NCBI RefSeq assembly: GCF_000015265.1
Contig: NC_008699.1
Coordinates: 3,348,001 to 3,412,000, forward strand
Direction of reading: 5' to 3'
DNA from: Nocardioides sp. JS614
GTDB taxonomy: Bacteria; Actinomycetota; Actinomycetes; Propionibacteriales; Nocardioidaceae
Length of the DNA: 64,000 nt
Part shown: positions 33,009 through 43,438 of the stretch, one piece after another
Layout: each line of letters starts with the position of its first letter
How positions within the stretch are numbered: the first letter of the stretch is position 1
Program-made: the position numbers and the translations under genes
Notes under the pieces: generated by a model
Databases searched by the model: none
Told to the model about the DNA's origin: nothing
Seen by the model: only the letters and a program-made list of their open reading frames with translations

Positions 33009-33776
33009 ATGTACGCCGAAGAGCGGCAACAGGCCATGGCCCAGCTCGTCGCCGAGCACGGGCGCCTGTCCGTCGCGGTCATCGCCGAGCAGTTCGACGT
33101 CACGACCGAGACCGTGCGCCGCGACCTCTCGACCCTGGAGCGGATGGGCCTGGTCCGCCGCGTCCACGGCGGCGCCGTGCCGGCGAGCTCGCTGGCCGTG
33201 ATCGAGTCCGGCCTCGGCGAGCGCGACCAGGCCAACACCTCCCAGAAGGAGGCGATCGCGAAGGCTGCCCTCGAGCAGCTCCCTCCCCCGGGCGGCACCG
33301 TGCTGCTCGACGCCGGCTCGACCACCAGCCGGTTCGCGGTGTTGTTGCCGCGCGACCACCGGCTCACCGTGATCACCCACGCCGTCCCCGTGGCCGCCCG
33401 CCTGACCGGGATGCCGCAGATCGACCTCCACCTGCTGCCCGGGAGGGTCCGGTCGACCACCCAGGCGGCGGTCGGCGCAGACACCGTCACCGCCGTGCAC
33501 AAGCTCAAGGTCGACGTGGCCTTCCTGGGCACCAACGGCATCTCGGTCGAGCACGGCCTCTCCACGCCCGACCACGACGAGGCCGCCGTCAAGCGCGCGA
33601 TGGTGGGTGCGGCCCGCCGGGTGGTGTGCCTGACCGACTCCAGCAAGGCCGGCACCGACGCCGCGGTCCGGTTCGCCGCGCTCGCGGAGGTCGACGTACT
33701 CGTCACCGACGACCACCTGCCGGTCGGCGACCGCGTGGCGTTCGAGGTCGCGGGTGTCGAGGTCGTGACGGCGTGA
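33009..33776 (+). CDS. DeoR/GlpR-family sugar-phosphate-responsive repressor
   Basis: 255 aa. The N-terminal winged HTH is RQQAMAQLVAEHGRLSVAVIAEQFDVTTETVRRDLSTLERMGLVRRVHGGAV; the C-terminal DeoRC sensor includes LLDAGSTTSRFA and DVAFLGTNGIS. Genomic position before fruK and fruA suggests it senses fructose phosphate and controls this operon, divergent ptsI and perhaps mtlA. An AGGAGCGG ribosome site lies before ATG 33009. It overlaps fruK by 4 nt. Confidence 0.9.
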   Translation: MYAEERQQAMAQLVAEHGRLSVAVIAEQFDVTTETVRRDLSTLERMGLVRRVHGGAVPASSLAVIESGLGERDQANTSQKEAIAKAALEQLPPPGGTVLLDAGSTTSRFAVLLPRDHRLTVITHAVPVAARLTGMPQIDLHLLPGRVRSTTQAAVGADTVTAVHKLKVDVAFLGTNGISVEHGLSTPDHDEAAVKRAMVGAARRVVCLTDSSKAGTDAAVRFAALAEVDVLVTDDHLPVGDRVAFEVAGVEVVTA

Positions 33777-34729
33777 TCCTCACCCTCACCGCCAACCCGA
33801 GCCTGGACCGCACCGTCGTGCTGGCCGGGCGGCTGAAGCGCGGCAAGGTGATCCGGGCCGACTCGGTGATCTCCCAGGCCGGCGGCAAGGGCGTCAACAT
33901 CGCCCGTGCCTGCATCGCCGCCGGGGTGCCCGCCATCGCCGTGCTCCCGGCCGCCAAGGACGACCCCTTCGTGCTCGAGCTGCTGGCCGCCGGCATCGAC
34001 TGCCGCCCGGTGCACCACGACGGCTCGCTGCGCGTGAACATCACGATCACCGAGCCGGACGGCACCACCACGAAGCTCAACAGCCCCGGTCCCGAGCTCA
34101 CCGAGCCCGTCCGGCGCGCCCTCGCCGACGCGCTGCGGCACCGGGCCGCCGCCGCGGACTGGGTGGTGCTCGCGGGCTCGCTGCCGCCGGGCGCCCCGCC
34201 CGAGTGGTACGCCGAGCTGGTGGTGCTGCTCCGCGAGTGCGGCGCCCGGGTGGCGGTCGACACCAGCGACGCGCCGCTGCGCGCCCTGGTCGACCGGCTG
34301 CCCACGGCGGCCCCGCACCTGATGAAGCCCAACGGCGAGGAGCTCGCCTCCTTCACGGGCGACGACCCCGAGCTCCTGGAGGCGGACCCGTACGCCGCAG
34401 CCAAGGCGGCGCGGACCCTCGTCGAGTCCGGGGTGGAGAGCGTGCTCGCCACGCTCGGTGCCCGCGGGGCAGTCCTCGTGACCGCCGACGGGGCCTGGCA
34501 CGCCGCTCCTCCGCCGACCCCGGTGGTCAGCACGGTGGGAGCGGGCGACTCGAGCCTGTTCGGCTACCTGCTCGGCGAGCTCCGGGGCCACCGCCCGGAG
34601 GAACGTCTCGCCCTCGCGGTGGCCTACGGCAGCGCCGCCGCAGGACTTCCCGGCACGACCATGCCTCATCCCCACCAGGTCCGCCCCGATCTCGTCTCGG
34701 TGCGGGCCCTGGACCTCAGCGAAGGGTGA
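33773..34729 (+). CDS. fruK: 1-phosphofructokinase
   Basis: 318-aa PfkB-family kinase converting fructose 1-phosphate to fructose 1,6-bisphosphate. Typical blocks: LTANPSLDRTV, QAGGKGVNIARAC, WVVLAGSLPPGAP, and the C-terminal VVSTVGAGDSSLFGYL with the catalytic Asp. The GTG at 33773 overlaps the repressor stop. It takes the product of FruA, encoded next. Confidence 0.93.
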   Translation: MILTLTANPSLDRTVVLAGRLKRGKVIRADSVISQAGGKGVNIARACIAAGVPAIAVLPAAKDDPFVLELLAAGIDCRPVHHDGSLRVNITITEPDGTTTKLNSPGPELTEPVRRALADALRHRAAAADWVVLAGSLPPGAPPEWYAELVVLLRECGARVAVDTSDAPLRALVDRLPTAAPHLMKPNGEELASFTGDDPELLEADPYAAAKAARTLVESGVESVLATLGARGAVLVTADGAWHAAPPPTPVVSTVGAGDSSLFGYLLGELRGHRPEERLALAVAYGSAAAGLPGTTMPHPHQVRPDLVSVRALDLSEG

Positions 34730-34732
34730 CCC

Positions 34733-36781
34733 ATGTCCGACCTCATCAACGCCGAGCTCGTCCGCCTCGATGCGGACCTCGGCGCCGACAAGCACACCGT
34801 GATCCGGGCGCTGGCCCGGATCGTCGGCGACGCCGGCCGCGCCGGCGACGCCGACCAGCTCGTGGCGGACGCGTTCGCCCGTGAGGCGACGTCCGCCACC
34901 GGCCTCCCGGGCGGGATCGCGATCCCGCACTGCCGCACGGCCGGCGTCGCGGAGCCCGTCCTGGCCTTCGCACGGCTCCAGCCCGCCGTGGACTTCGGTG
35001 CCAAAGACGGCCCGGCTGACCTGGTGTTCCTGATCGCCGCACCCACCGGCGGTGACAACACCCACCTCCAGCTGCTCACCAAGCTCGCCCGTGCCCTGGT
35101 GAAGCCCGCCTTCACCGACTCGCTGCGCGCGGCCGGGACCCCGGCAGAGGTGGCCGAGCTGGTCACCGGCGCGATCGGCGCTGCCCCGCAGCCGGCAGCC
35201 CCGGCAGCCCCGGCCGCCTCGGCCGCGCCGCGGCGGCTGGTCGCGGTCACCGCGTGCCCGACCGGGATCGCCCACACCTACATGGCCGCCGAGGCGCTCG
35301 AGGCCGCCGCAGCACGGGCCGGGGTGGACCTGCAGGTCGAGACCCAGGGCTCAGCCGGCGCGACGCCGCTGGACCCGGCCACGATCGCCGCGGCCGACGC
35401 CGTCATCTTCGCCGTCGACGTCGGCGTGCGCGACCGACACCGCTTCGCCGGCAAGCCCCTGGTCTCCTCGGGGGTCAAGCGCCCCTTCGACCAGGCCGAC
35501 GCGATGATCGCCGAGGCCCTCCGGTACGCCGACGACCCGGACGCCCCGCGCGTCGAGGGCAGCGCGGCCGACGCCGCGACGACGTCTCGCTCGACCGCCG
35601 GCGAGAGCTGGGGCGCCCGGACCCGCCGGGTGCTGATGACCGGTGTGTCGTACATGATCCCGTTCGTCGCGGCCGGGGGTCTGCTCATCGCCCTGTCGTT
35701 CCTGCTCGGCGGCTACGAGATCGTCGGGCCCTACGGCGACATCGCCGTGAACAACACGCTCTTCGACCTGCCGGATCCCGACGCCCTCGGGCTCGAGCAC
35801 GCGCTCCTGGGCTCCGGGCTCGCGGCCTACATCGGCGCGCTGTTCTTCATCATCGGCAAGACGGCCTTCATGCTCTTCATCCCGGCGCTCGCCGGCTACA
35901 TCGCGTACGCGATCGCCGACCGGCCCGGCATCGCGCCCGGCTTCGTGATGGGCGGTCTGGCGGCGAACATCTTCAACGTGCAGAGCTCGGGTGACAGCCC
36001 CGTCTCGATTCCGGCGACCGGGTTCTTGGGCGCGATCATCGGCGGTGTGCTGGCCGGCCTGATCGCGCACTGGGTCGGCGGCCGGCAGGTCCCCGCCTGG
36101 ATGCGCGGTCTGATGCCGGTGCTGATCATCCCGCTGGTCACCTCGATCGTCGCCGGCCTGTTGATGATCGTGGTGTTCGGCAAGCCGATCGGCTGGCTGA
36201 TGGACCAGCTGAACGACGGCCTGAACTCGCTCAGCGGCAGCAGCGCGATGGTGCTCGGCGCCATCCTCGGCCTGATGATGGCCTTCGACATGGGCGGTCC
36301 GCTCAACAAGGTGGCCTACACCTTCGCCGCCACCGGCGTCGGCGGGGCAGCGCTCGCGAGCGACGCGCCGCAGCTGAAGATCATGGCTGCCGTGATGCTC
36401 GCCGGCATGGTCCCGCCGTTGGCGCTGGCCCTGGCCACCGTCGTCCGCCCCGGGCTGTTCAACCAGGCCGAGCGCGAGAACGGCAAGGCGGCCTGGGCCC
36501 TGGGCGCGAGCTTCATCACCGAGGGCGCGATCCCCTTCGCCGCGGCGGACCCGCTCCGCGTCATCCCGGCCATCATGTGCGGCAGCGCCGTCACCGGCGG
36601 CATCTCGATGGCCCTCGACGTCGGGGTGCGCGCGCCGCACGGCGGGATCTTCGTGCTCTTCGCCGTCAGCAACATCCTGGGCTACCTGATCGCGCTCGCG
36701 GTGGGCACCCTCGTCGGCGCCGCGGCCGTCATCGGCCTGAAGTCCCTCGGCAAGCCCGACCCCGACCTCGCCATCGGCTGA
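34733..36781 (+). CDS. fruA: Fructose PTS permease, fused EIIABC
   Basis: 682 aa in the order IIA-IIB-IIC. IIA phosphohistidine is in GIAIPHCRTAGV (about residue 64). IIB phosphocysteine is in VTACPTGIAHTYMAAEALE (about residue 173) after an Ala/Pro linker. IIC spans about residues 300-675 with some nine hydrophobic helices (GGLLIALSFLLGG, ALAGYIAYAIADRPGIAPGF). It imports fructose as fructose 1-phosphate. ATG 34733 follows fruK by 3 bp with an AAGGGTG ribosome site. Confidence 0.94.
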   Translation: MSDLINAELVRLDADLGADKHTVIRALARIVGDAGRAGDADQLVADAFAREATSATGLPGGIAIPHCRTAGVAEPVLAFARLQPAVDFGAKDGPADLVFLIAAPTGGDNTHLQLLTKLARALVKPAFTDSLRAAGTPAEVAELVTGAIGAAPQPAAPAAPAASAAPRRLVAVTACPTGIAHTYMAAEALEAAAARAGVDLQVETQGSAGATPLDPATIAAADAVIFAVDVGVRDRHRFAGKPLVSSGVKRPFDQADAMIAEALRYADDPDAPRVEGSAADAATTSRSTAGESWGARTRRVLMTGVSYMIPFVAAGGLLIALSFLLGGYEIVGPYGDIAVNNTLFDLPDPDALGLEHALLGSGLAAYIGALFFIIGKTAFMLFIPALAGYIAYAIADRPGIAPGFVMGGLAANIFNVQSSGDSPVSIPATGFLGAIIGGVLAGLIAHWVGGRQVPAWMRGLMPVLIIPLVTSIVAGLLMIVVFGKPIGWLMDQLNDGLNSLSGSSAMVLGAILGLMMAFDMGGPLNKVAYTFAATGVGGAALASDAPQLKIMAAVMLAGMVPPLALALATVVRPGLFNQAERENGKAAWALGASFITEGAIPFAAADPLRVIPAIMCGSAVTGGISMALDVGVRAPHGGIFVLFAVSNILGYLIALAVGTLVGAAAVIGLKSLGKPDPDLAIG

Positions 36782-36818
36782 CCCAGCCAACCAACCGTCC
36801 CGTCAAGGAGAACCATCC

Positions 36819-37076
36819 ATGCTCACCAAGACCGTCGTCGTCGGATCCTCCGTCGGCCTGCATGCCCGGCCCGCCCAGCTCATCGCCCAGGCCGCCGAGG
36901 AGCTCGACAGCGAGGTGCTGATCGGCATCCCCGGTGGGGATCCCGTCGACGCGAGCTCCTCGCTGATGATCATGACGCTCGGGGCCGGACCCGGTGACCA
37001 GGTCGAGGTGTCCAGCGACGACCAGGCCGCTCTCGACACGATCGCCGCCCTCGTCGAGCAGGACCTCGACGCGTAG
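36819..37076 (+). CDS. ptsH: PTS phosphocarrier protein HPr
   Basis: 85 aa. The phosphoacceptor is His15 in GLHARPA; a serine stands at position 46 (DASSSLMIM), the place of regulatory Ser phosphorylation in Firmicutes, though an HPr kinase is not seen here. An AAGGAGAACC ribosome site precedes the ATG. It is the last gene of deoR-fruK-fruA-ptsH and supplies phosphate to FruA and the mannitol-type permease. Confidence 0.95.
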   Translation: MLTKTVVVGSSVGLHARPAQLIAQAAEELDSEVLIGIPGGDPVDASSSLMIMTLGAGPGDQVEVSSDDQAALDTIAALVEQDLDA

Positions 37077-37079
37077 GGG

Positions 37080-38054
37080 TCAGGACCGCTCGCGCAGCGC
37101 CAGGTAGACCGCGCGCATGCCGACCGCGCGCTCCAGCTCGCGGGTGACCCCGGAGAAGAACTGGGCGCGGTAGGTCTCGTCGGTGACCGTGGAGACCGTC
37201 AGGTAGAGCCCGGAGAACGCCGCCAGGAAGACCGACACCTGGACCAGTGCCCGGGACTCGCTGAAGTCGTCCCCGGCCTGCCAGGCCTCGATCACCGGGC
37301 CGGTCATGATCAGGCCGCCGAAGACCATCAGGAACGCGAACACCGCCAGCGACAGCAGCAGCACCTGCACGACCTGGACGACCATCAGCACCAGGATCAG
37401 GTTCCAGCGTTCGAAGCCGGTGACCTCGGCGTACGCCGCGGGATCGGCGTCCGGGTCCTCGACCAGCTCCCGGCAGGTCTCCTCCAGCGGCGAGCCGGCG
37501 CAGGCCCGCAGCAGCAGCGCGTCGTCGACCGCGTCGTCGGCGCGGTCCACCTCCTCGGGCAGGCGCACGAGGAGGAACGCGACCGCGAGGAGCGCGAAGA
37601 GCAGGACCACCAGCCACAGCGAGCCGACGCTGAGGTTGCCACCGACCTGCCACATCTCGGTGTTGATGAACAGGAACGTGATCGCGAGCAGCAGCAGGGG
37701 CAGCGCGCGGGTCGTCATCGGCAGCAGCCGGCGCAGGCCCCCGAAGGTGCGCTTGAGGCCCCAGGCGACGATCTGGCGGGCGTGCAGCGCGGTCAGGGCG
37801 TACCAGACGGCCGCGGCCAGCCCCAGCGACACCAGCGTCGCCGGGGCCGCGCTGAACTGCCCCGAGACCCACGCGAGCGCCGCCCCGGCCGCCGCCGCCA
37901 GCAGGGCGACGAGGAGCAGCAGCGGCACGGTCCGGCGCAGCCGGAGCGCGTTGCGCACGTCCGCGCGGCGCTCGGGCACGAAGTAGGACAGCCCGTGCTG
38001 GAGGAACCACGCGTCCGCGGCCGCGATCGGCTCCGGGGGCGGGGGGACGGTCAC
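37080..38054 (-). CDS. Polytopic membrane protein of unknown function
   Basis: 324 aa with about six hydrophobic helices (near residues 43-65, 70-92, 116-133, 142-162, 220-248, 270-290). The polar middle (about 165-205) is rich in Glu and Asp. The N-terminus PPPPEPIAAADAWFLQHGLSYFVPERRADVRNAL is cytosolic. I recognise no family. It overlaps the ribF stop by 4 nt and so is probably expressed as the last gene of that operon. It is convergent with ptsH. Confidence 0.75.
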   Translation of the reverse strand: MTVPPPPEPIAAADAWFLQHGLSYFVPERRADVRNALRLRRTVPLLLLVALLAAAAGAALAWVSGQFSAAPATLVSLGLAAAVWYALTALHARQIVAWGLKRTFGGLRRLLPMTTRALPLLLLAITFLFINTEMWQVGGNLSVGSLWLVVLLFALLAVAFLLVRLPEEVDRADDAVDDALLLRACAGSPLEETCRELVEDPDADPAAYAEVTGFERWNLILVLMVVQVVQVLLLSLAVFAFLMVFGGLIMTGPVIEAWQAGDDFSESRALVQVSVFLAAFSGLYLTVSTVTDETYRAQFFSGVTRELERAVGMRAVYLALRERS

Positions 38055-38983
38055 GCCAGCAGCTCTCGGGCGCGGTCGACGTCGTCGTTCATCTGGGCCA
38101 CGAGCTTGTCGATCGACTCGAAGGCGACCATGCCGCGCAGCCGGTCGACGAAGCTCACCTCGACCTCGACGCCGTAGAGGTCCAGGTCGGTCCGGTCGAG
38201 CACGTAGGCCTCGACCCGCCGGTCGCGGACGCCGTCGAAGGTCGGGTTGGTGCCGACGCTGATCGCGGCCGGGAACGTCTCACCGGTGTCCAGCCGGCGC
38301 AGCCGGCCGGCGTACACACCGTCGGGTGGCACCGCCGTGAGCTCGTCGGCCGGCACGTTCGCGGTCGGGAACCCGAGGTCGCGGCCGCGCTGGTCGCCAC
38401 GGACCACGACGCCGCGCACGGCGTACGGCCGGCCGAGCGCCTCCGCCGCGCCCGCGACGTCGCCGGCGGCCAGGCTCATCCGGACGTACGTCGAGGACCA
38501 GACCTGCGGGCCACCGTCGAGTGCAATGCCCTCCGCCTCGAATCCGTGCCGCTCCCCCGCCTGGCGCAGGGTCGCGACATCTCCGGCGGCCTTGTTGCCG
38601 AACCGGAAGTTCGCGCCGACCACGACCACGGCCGCGTGCAGCGCATCGACGAGCACCCGCTCGACGAACTCCTCCGGTGTCCATGCGGCGACGCCCCGGT
38701 CGAACGGCAGCACCAGCACCGCGTCGGCGCCGGCGTCGGCCAGCAGCTCGGCGCGGATCTCCAGCGAGGTCAGCGTCGTGGGCGCGTGCTCGGGCCGCAG
38801 CACCGCCATCGGATGTGGCTCGAAGGTGACCGCGACGACGGTCAGCGACCGCTCGGCGGCCGTCTCGCGCGCCCGGTTGACGACGTGCCGGTGGCCGAGG
38901 TGGACCCCGTCGAAGTTGCCGATCACCACGGCGGTCGGCCCGAGGCCGGAGGGGACCTCCTCCAGGGAGCGCCAGATCTGCAC
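38051..38983 (-). CDS. ribF: Bifunctional riboflavin kinase / FAD synthetase
   Basis: 310 aa. The N-terminal FAD synthetase half has VVIGNFDGVHLGHRHVV (HxGH nucleotidyl-transfer motif); the C-terminal riboflavin kinase half has GVVVRGDQRGRDLGFPTANV. It makes FMN and then FAD. The GTG at 38983 is 6 nt past TAGGCT, so it can be transcribed apart from truB upstream. No FMN riboswitch is seen. Confidence 0.94.
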   Translation of the reverse strand: MQIWRSLEEVPSGLGPTAVVIGNFDGVHLGHRHVVNRARETAAERSLTVVAVTFEPHPMAVLRPEHAPTTLTSLEIRAELLADAGADAVLVLPFDRGVAAWTPEEFVERVLVDALHAAVVVVGANFRFGNKAAGDVATLRQAGERHGFEAEGIALDGGPQVWSSTYVRMSLAAGDVAGAAEALGRPYAVRGVVVRGDQRGRDLGFPTANVPADELTAVPPDGVYAGRLRRLDTGETFPAAISVGTNPTFDGVRDRRVEAYVLDRTDLDLYGVEVEVSFVDRLRGMVAFESIDKLVAQMNDDVDRARELLA

Positions 38984-38989
38984 CGGGGA

Positions 38990-38995
38990 AGCCTA
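38990..38995 (-). promoter_or_regulatory. -10 element TAGGCT, leaderless ribF
   Basis: TAGGCT on the minus strand, then 6 nt, then GTG at 38983; it lies in the 20-bp gap after truB. Confidence 0.45.
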
Positions 38996-39003
38996 CCGAG
39001 CGC

Positions 39004-39873
39004 TCACACGAAGACCGCGACGGCCTTGGCCGCGCCGCCGCGCGGCTCGTAGAGCGCGAGGAACTCCCCGTCCGGGGCGAACACGGCGGTCAGGCCCGGG
39101 AGGTCGAGGTCCAGCGCCCGCCCGAAGCGGACGTCGGTGGCCTGGGCGTCATCGAGGTCGCGGCTCGCGAACGCCGCCCGCGCAGCCGCCGCGACCGGCA
39201 GCACCACGAGCTCCTCGCCGAGTTCGTCCAGGGTGTGCGCCACGTCCAGCCCGTAGGGGCCGACGGCGGTACGACGCAGCGCCGTCAGGTGGCCGCCCAC
39301 GCCGAGGCGGGCGCCGAGGTCGCGGGCGATCGCGCGCACGTAGGTGCCGCTCGAGCAGCGCACCGCGACGTCGAGGTCGCAGGTGTCGCCGGCCGGTCGG
39401 ACCTCGTGGACCACCAGTTCGTGGACCGTGACCGGGCGGGCCTCCAGCGCGACCTCCTCGCCCGCCCGGACCCGCTGGTAGGCGCGCTTGCCGTCGACCT
39501 TGATCGCCGACACCGCGGTCGGCACCTGCAGCAGGTCGCCCACGAACTCGGCGGCCGCCGCTCGGACGGTCGCCTCGTCCAGGCCCGCGGCCGACGCGGT
39601 CGCGGTCACCTCGCCCTCGGCGTCGTCGGTGCTCGTGGCGACACCGAGCCGGATGGTGGCGTCGTACGCCTTCTCGGTCAGCATCAGGTGCCCGAGCAGC
39701 CGGGTCGCCCGGTTGATCCCGAGCACGAGGACCCCGGTGGCCATCGGGTCGAGGGTGCCCGCGTGCCCGACCTTGCGGGTGCCGGTCAGGCGCCGCACCC
39801 GCGAGACGACGTCGTGCGAGGTCAGGCCGCCGGGCTTGTCGACGACGACCAGCCCGGCCTCACTCGTCGTCAT
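39004..39873 (-). CDS. truB: tRNA pseudouridine(55) synthase TruB
   Basis: 289 aa. The catalytic Asp is residue 42 in [14 protein letters not shown]; the [28 protein letters not shown] and DELGEELV blocks follow. It modifies U55 of tRNA. The ATG at 39873 overlaps the rbfA end by 14 nt, as expected for the infB-rbfA-truB order. Confidence 0.95.
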
Positions 39874-40348
39874 CGACCCCGTCGAACTCGCCGGGTTCGC
39901 CGGAGTCGTCGGGCTCGTCGGCGTCGGCCGGACGCGGCTTCTTGTAGGGGTCGGCCTCGCCGGCGTACGCCGTGCCGCGCCCGGCTGCCAGCGCCTCGTC
40001 CTGCGCCTTCGCGCGGGCCAGCACCTCGTCGAGCTGGCGGGCGCTCTCAGGCAGCGCGTCGTGCACGAACTCCAGGGTCGGCGCGTGCCGCATCCCGAGC
40101 TGCTTGGCGACCTCGGAGCGCAGCAGGCCCTTGGCCGACTCCAGCGCGACCGCGCTGGCCGTACGGGCCGCCTCGTCGTCCTCTCCGAGGACCGTGTAGA
40201 AGATCGTGGCCTGCTGGCTGTCCCCCGAGACCCGGACGTCGGTGACGGTCACGAACCCGAGCCGCGGGTCCTTGATCCGTCGCTCCAGCATCTCCGCGAC
40301 GACCACCTGGATCCGGTCGGCGATCTTGCGGATGCGTGGGTTGCTCAT
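39860..40348 (-). CDS. rbfA: Ribosome-binding factor A
   Basis: 162-aa 30S maturation factor. The N-terminal KH-like fold is clear ([56 protein letters not shown]). The C-terminal 40 residues are acidic and probably disordered ([21 protein letters not shown]), longer than in E. coli. ATG 40348 starts the conserved NPRIRKIA. It lies 172 bp after infB, a gap full of hairpins. Confidence 0.93.
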
Positions 40349-40379
40349 GTTCCTACCTTCACATAACGAACGGACAACA

Positions 40380-40514
40380 CTCCCCGACGCCGCTTGGACG
40401 CCGGGGAGCGAAGCGAGCCGGCCCGCCGAACCGCGAGCGCAGCGAGCCTGGTTCGGCGGAACAAAGGGCAGCCCGGCGAAGCCGGACCGCGCCCTTGTTC
40501 CGCCGCAGGCGGAA
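40380..40514 (-). other. Overlapping hairpins in the infB-rbfA gap
   Basis: Four stems are visible: CTCCCCG/CGGGGAG (40380-40408); CCGCCGAACC/GGTTCGGCGG (40423-40459); GGCGGAACAA-a-GGGC/GCCCTTGTTCCGCC (40455-40504); TTCCGCC/GGCGGAA (40498-40514). The third shares bases with the second and the fourth, so they exclude each other. This is the form of an attenuator or processing region, but no ligand site is recognised. Confidence 0.5.
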
Positions 40515-40520
40515 GGGCCG

Positions 40521-43337
40521 TCAGGCCCTGGGGATCTCCCGCATCTCGAAGGCCTCGACGATGTCGCCTTCCTTGATGTCCTGGAAGTTGCGCAGCACGA
40601 GACCGCACTCGAAGCCCTCGCGGACCTCGGATGCATCGTCCTTCTCCCGCTTGAGCGAGGCCAGGTCGAGGTTGTCGGCGACGACGGCACCATCGCGGAT
40701 CACGCGCACCTTGGCGTTGCGCCGGATCACGCCGCTGATGACCATGCAGCCCGCGATGTTGCCGACCTTGGACGAGCGGAAGATCGCGCGGATCTCCGCC
40801 TGGCCGAGGGTCGACTCCTCGAACTCCGGCTTGAGCATGCCCTTGAGCGCGGCCTCGATCTCCTCGATCGCCTGGTAGATCACCGTGTAGTAGCGGATCT
40901 CCACGCCCTCGCGGTCGGCGAGCTCGGTGGCCTTGCCCTGCGGGCGGACGTTGAAGCCGATGATGATCGCGTCGGACGCGGCCGCCAGGTCGACGTTGGT
41001 CTCGGTGATCGCACCGACACCGCGGTCGATGACCCGCAGGCTGACGTCGTCGCCGACGTCGATCTTCGCCAGCGCGTCCTCGAGCGCCTCGACCGAGCCG
41101 GACACGTCGCCCTTGAGGATGAGGTTGAGCTCCTGGCTCTCGCCCTTCTCCATGGAGGCCATGAAGTCCTCGAGGGTACGGCGCACGCGCCGCTTGGCCT
41201 GCATGGCGGCCCGCTCGCGGGCCTCACGCTTCTCGGCGATCTGGCGAGCCATCCGGTCGTCCTCGACCACGATGAAGTTCTGGCCGGCGCCGGGGACGGT
41301 GGACAGACCCAGCACCATGGCCGGACGCGACGGGGTCGCCTCGGTCAGCTCGTTGCCGTACTCGTCGAGCATCGCCCGGACGCGGCCGTGGGCCGGGCCC
41401 GCGACGATCGAGTCGCCGACGTGGAGCGTGCCGCGCTGGACCAGGATCGTGGCGACCGGGCCGCGACCGCGGTCCAGGTGCGCCTCGATGACCAGGCCCT
41501 GCGCATCCCGGTTGGGGTTGGCGCGCAGGTCGAGCGACGCGTCGGCGGTCAGCACGACGGCCTCGAGCAGCTTGTCGAGGTTGAGCTCGGACTTGGCCGA
41601 CACGTCGACGAACATCGTGTCGCCGCCGTACTCCTCGGGCACCAGGCCGTACTCGGTCAGCTGGCCGCGGACCTTGGTCGGGTCCGCCTCCGGCTTGTCG
41701 ATCTTGTTGACCGCGACCACGATCGGGACCCCGGCTGCCTTGGCGTGGTTGAGCGCCTCGACGGTCTGCGGCATCACGCCGTCGTCCGCCGCGACCACGA
41801 GGACCGCGATGTCCGAGGACTGCGAGCCGCGGGCACGCATGGCGGTGAACGCCTCGTGACCCGGGGTGTCGATGAAGGTGATCTTGCGGTCCTCACCGTC
41901 GACGTCGGTGTGCACCTGGTAGGCACCGATGTGCTGGGTGATGCCACCGGCCTCGCCCGAGGCGACGTTCGCGTGCCGCAGGGCGTCGAGGAGCTTGGTC
42001 TTTCCGTGGTCGACGTGACCCATCACGGTCACGACCGGCGGCCGCGCCTCGAAGTGCCCCTCGTCGTCCTCGTCGTCGGCGAACTCGATGTCGAAGGACT
42101 CGAGCAGCTCGCGGTCCTCGTCCTCGGGGGAGACGACCTCGACGACGTAGTTGAGCTCCTCGCCGAGCAGCTCGAGGGTCTCGTCGTTGACGGACTCGGT
42201 GGCCGTGACCATCTCGCCGAGGCTGAACAGCATCTGCACCAGCTGGGCCGGCTCGACGTTGATCCGCTCGGCGAAGTCGGTCAGGGAGGCGCCACGCGGC
42301 AGGCGCACGGTCTCACCGTTGCCCTTGCGGACGCGGATGCCGCCGATGGTCGGGGCCTCCATGGCCTCGAACTCCTGGCGACGCGCCCGCTTGGACTTGC
42401 GGCCGCGGCGCGAGGGGCCACCGGGGCGACCGAACGCACCCTGCGTCTGGCCGCGCTGGCCGGGACGGCCGCCGCCGGGGCGACCGCCACCGCTCGGCCC
42501 GAAGCCGCCACCGGGAGCGCCACCGCGGCCGGGGGCGCCGGTGCCGACGCCGCCGCGACCCGGAGCACCACCGCGGCCGGGGGCACCGCCCCGGCCGGGG
42601 GCGCCGGGACGAGCGGGGCCACGGCCACCGGGACCCGCGCCGAACGCGGACGGGGACTTCGGCATCATCGCCGGGTTGGGACGCGGCATGCCCGGGCGAC
42701 CGGGGACGCCGCCCTCACGTGCGGCCGGCGGGCGCGGCGGACGGTTGTCGCCGGCGCCGGGAGCAGCGGGAGCGCCCGGGGCGGGCCGGCGACCCATGCC
42801 CTGGCTGGACGCGAACGGGTTGTTGCCGGGGCGCGGGGCACCTGGCCGGCCGACCGGGCGGGGCGCCGGCGCCTTCGGGGCAGCGGGCGCCGCGGAGGCA
42901 GCCGGTGCCTCCGGGGCCTCGGGGGCCTCGGGCTCGGCGGGCGGGGCCGGCTGCTCGGCCACGGGGGCCGGCTTCGGGCCGGGCTTGGGGGCCGCGGCCT
43001 TGGCGGCCGGTGCCTCCGCCTCGGCGGCGGCAGGCGCCTCGGCGGCGGCCGGCTCGGCGGCCGGCTCGGCTGCAAGCGCCTCGGGCTCCGCCGTGGCGGC
43101 AGCCTTCTTCGCCGGCGCCTTCTTGGCGGCCGGCTTCTCGGCCGGCGCCGCGGGAGCCGCGGACGCCTCGGCCTTCAGCTTCTCGCCGTACTCCTTGCGG
43201 AACCGCATCTCGGCGGGGAGCTCGACGGTGGAGCTCGCGGACTTGACGAACTCCCCCATCTCCTTGAACTTCTCGAGAACGAACTTGCTCTCGACTCCGA
43301 ACTCCTTGGCGAGCTCGTGAACTCGGGTCTTAGCCAC
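40521..43337 (-). CDS. infB: Translation initiation factor IF-2
   Basis: 938 aa. Residues 1-50 are the IF2 N domain ([25 protein letters not shown]). Residues about 60-310 are a long Ala/Pro/Lys then Gly/Arg/Pro tract, usual in Actinobacteria. The GTPase has G1 [12 protein letters not shown] near residue 437, [15 protein letters not shown] and [10 protein letters not shown]. Domains II-IV follow. It brings fMet-tRNA to the 30S subunit. GTG 43337 with AGAAGGAG upstream. It sits between ylxR and rbfA. Confidence 0.96.
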
Positions 43338-43438
43338 GCTTCTCCTTCTGGCCTGAGACCCGGGTCCAGTTCTGTGCTGGGGGGTGATTCAGACCGTTAG
43401 TGGTTGTGCAAACTCATCGCGAAGTACTCATCGAGTGC

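Noticed and set aside
38984..39003. FMN riboswitch upstream of ribF
   Set aside because: The gap to truB is only 20 bp, far too short for the conserved FMN aptamer.
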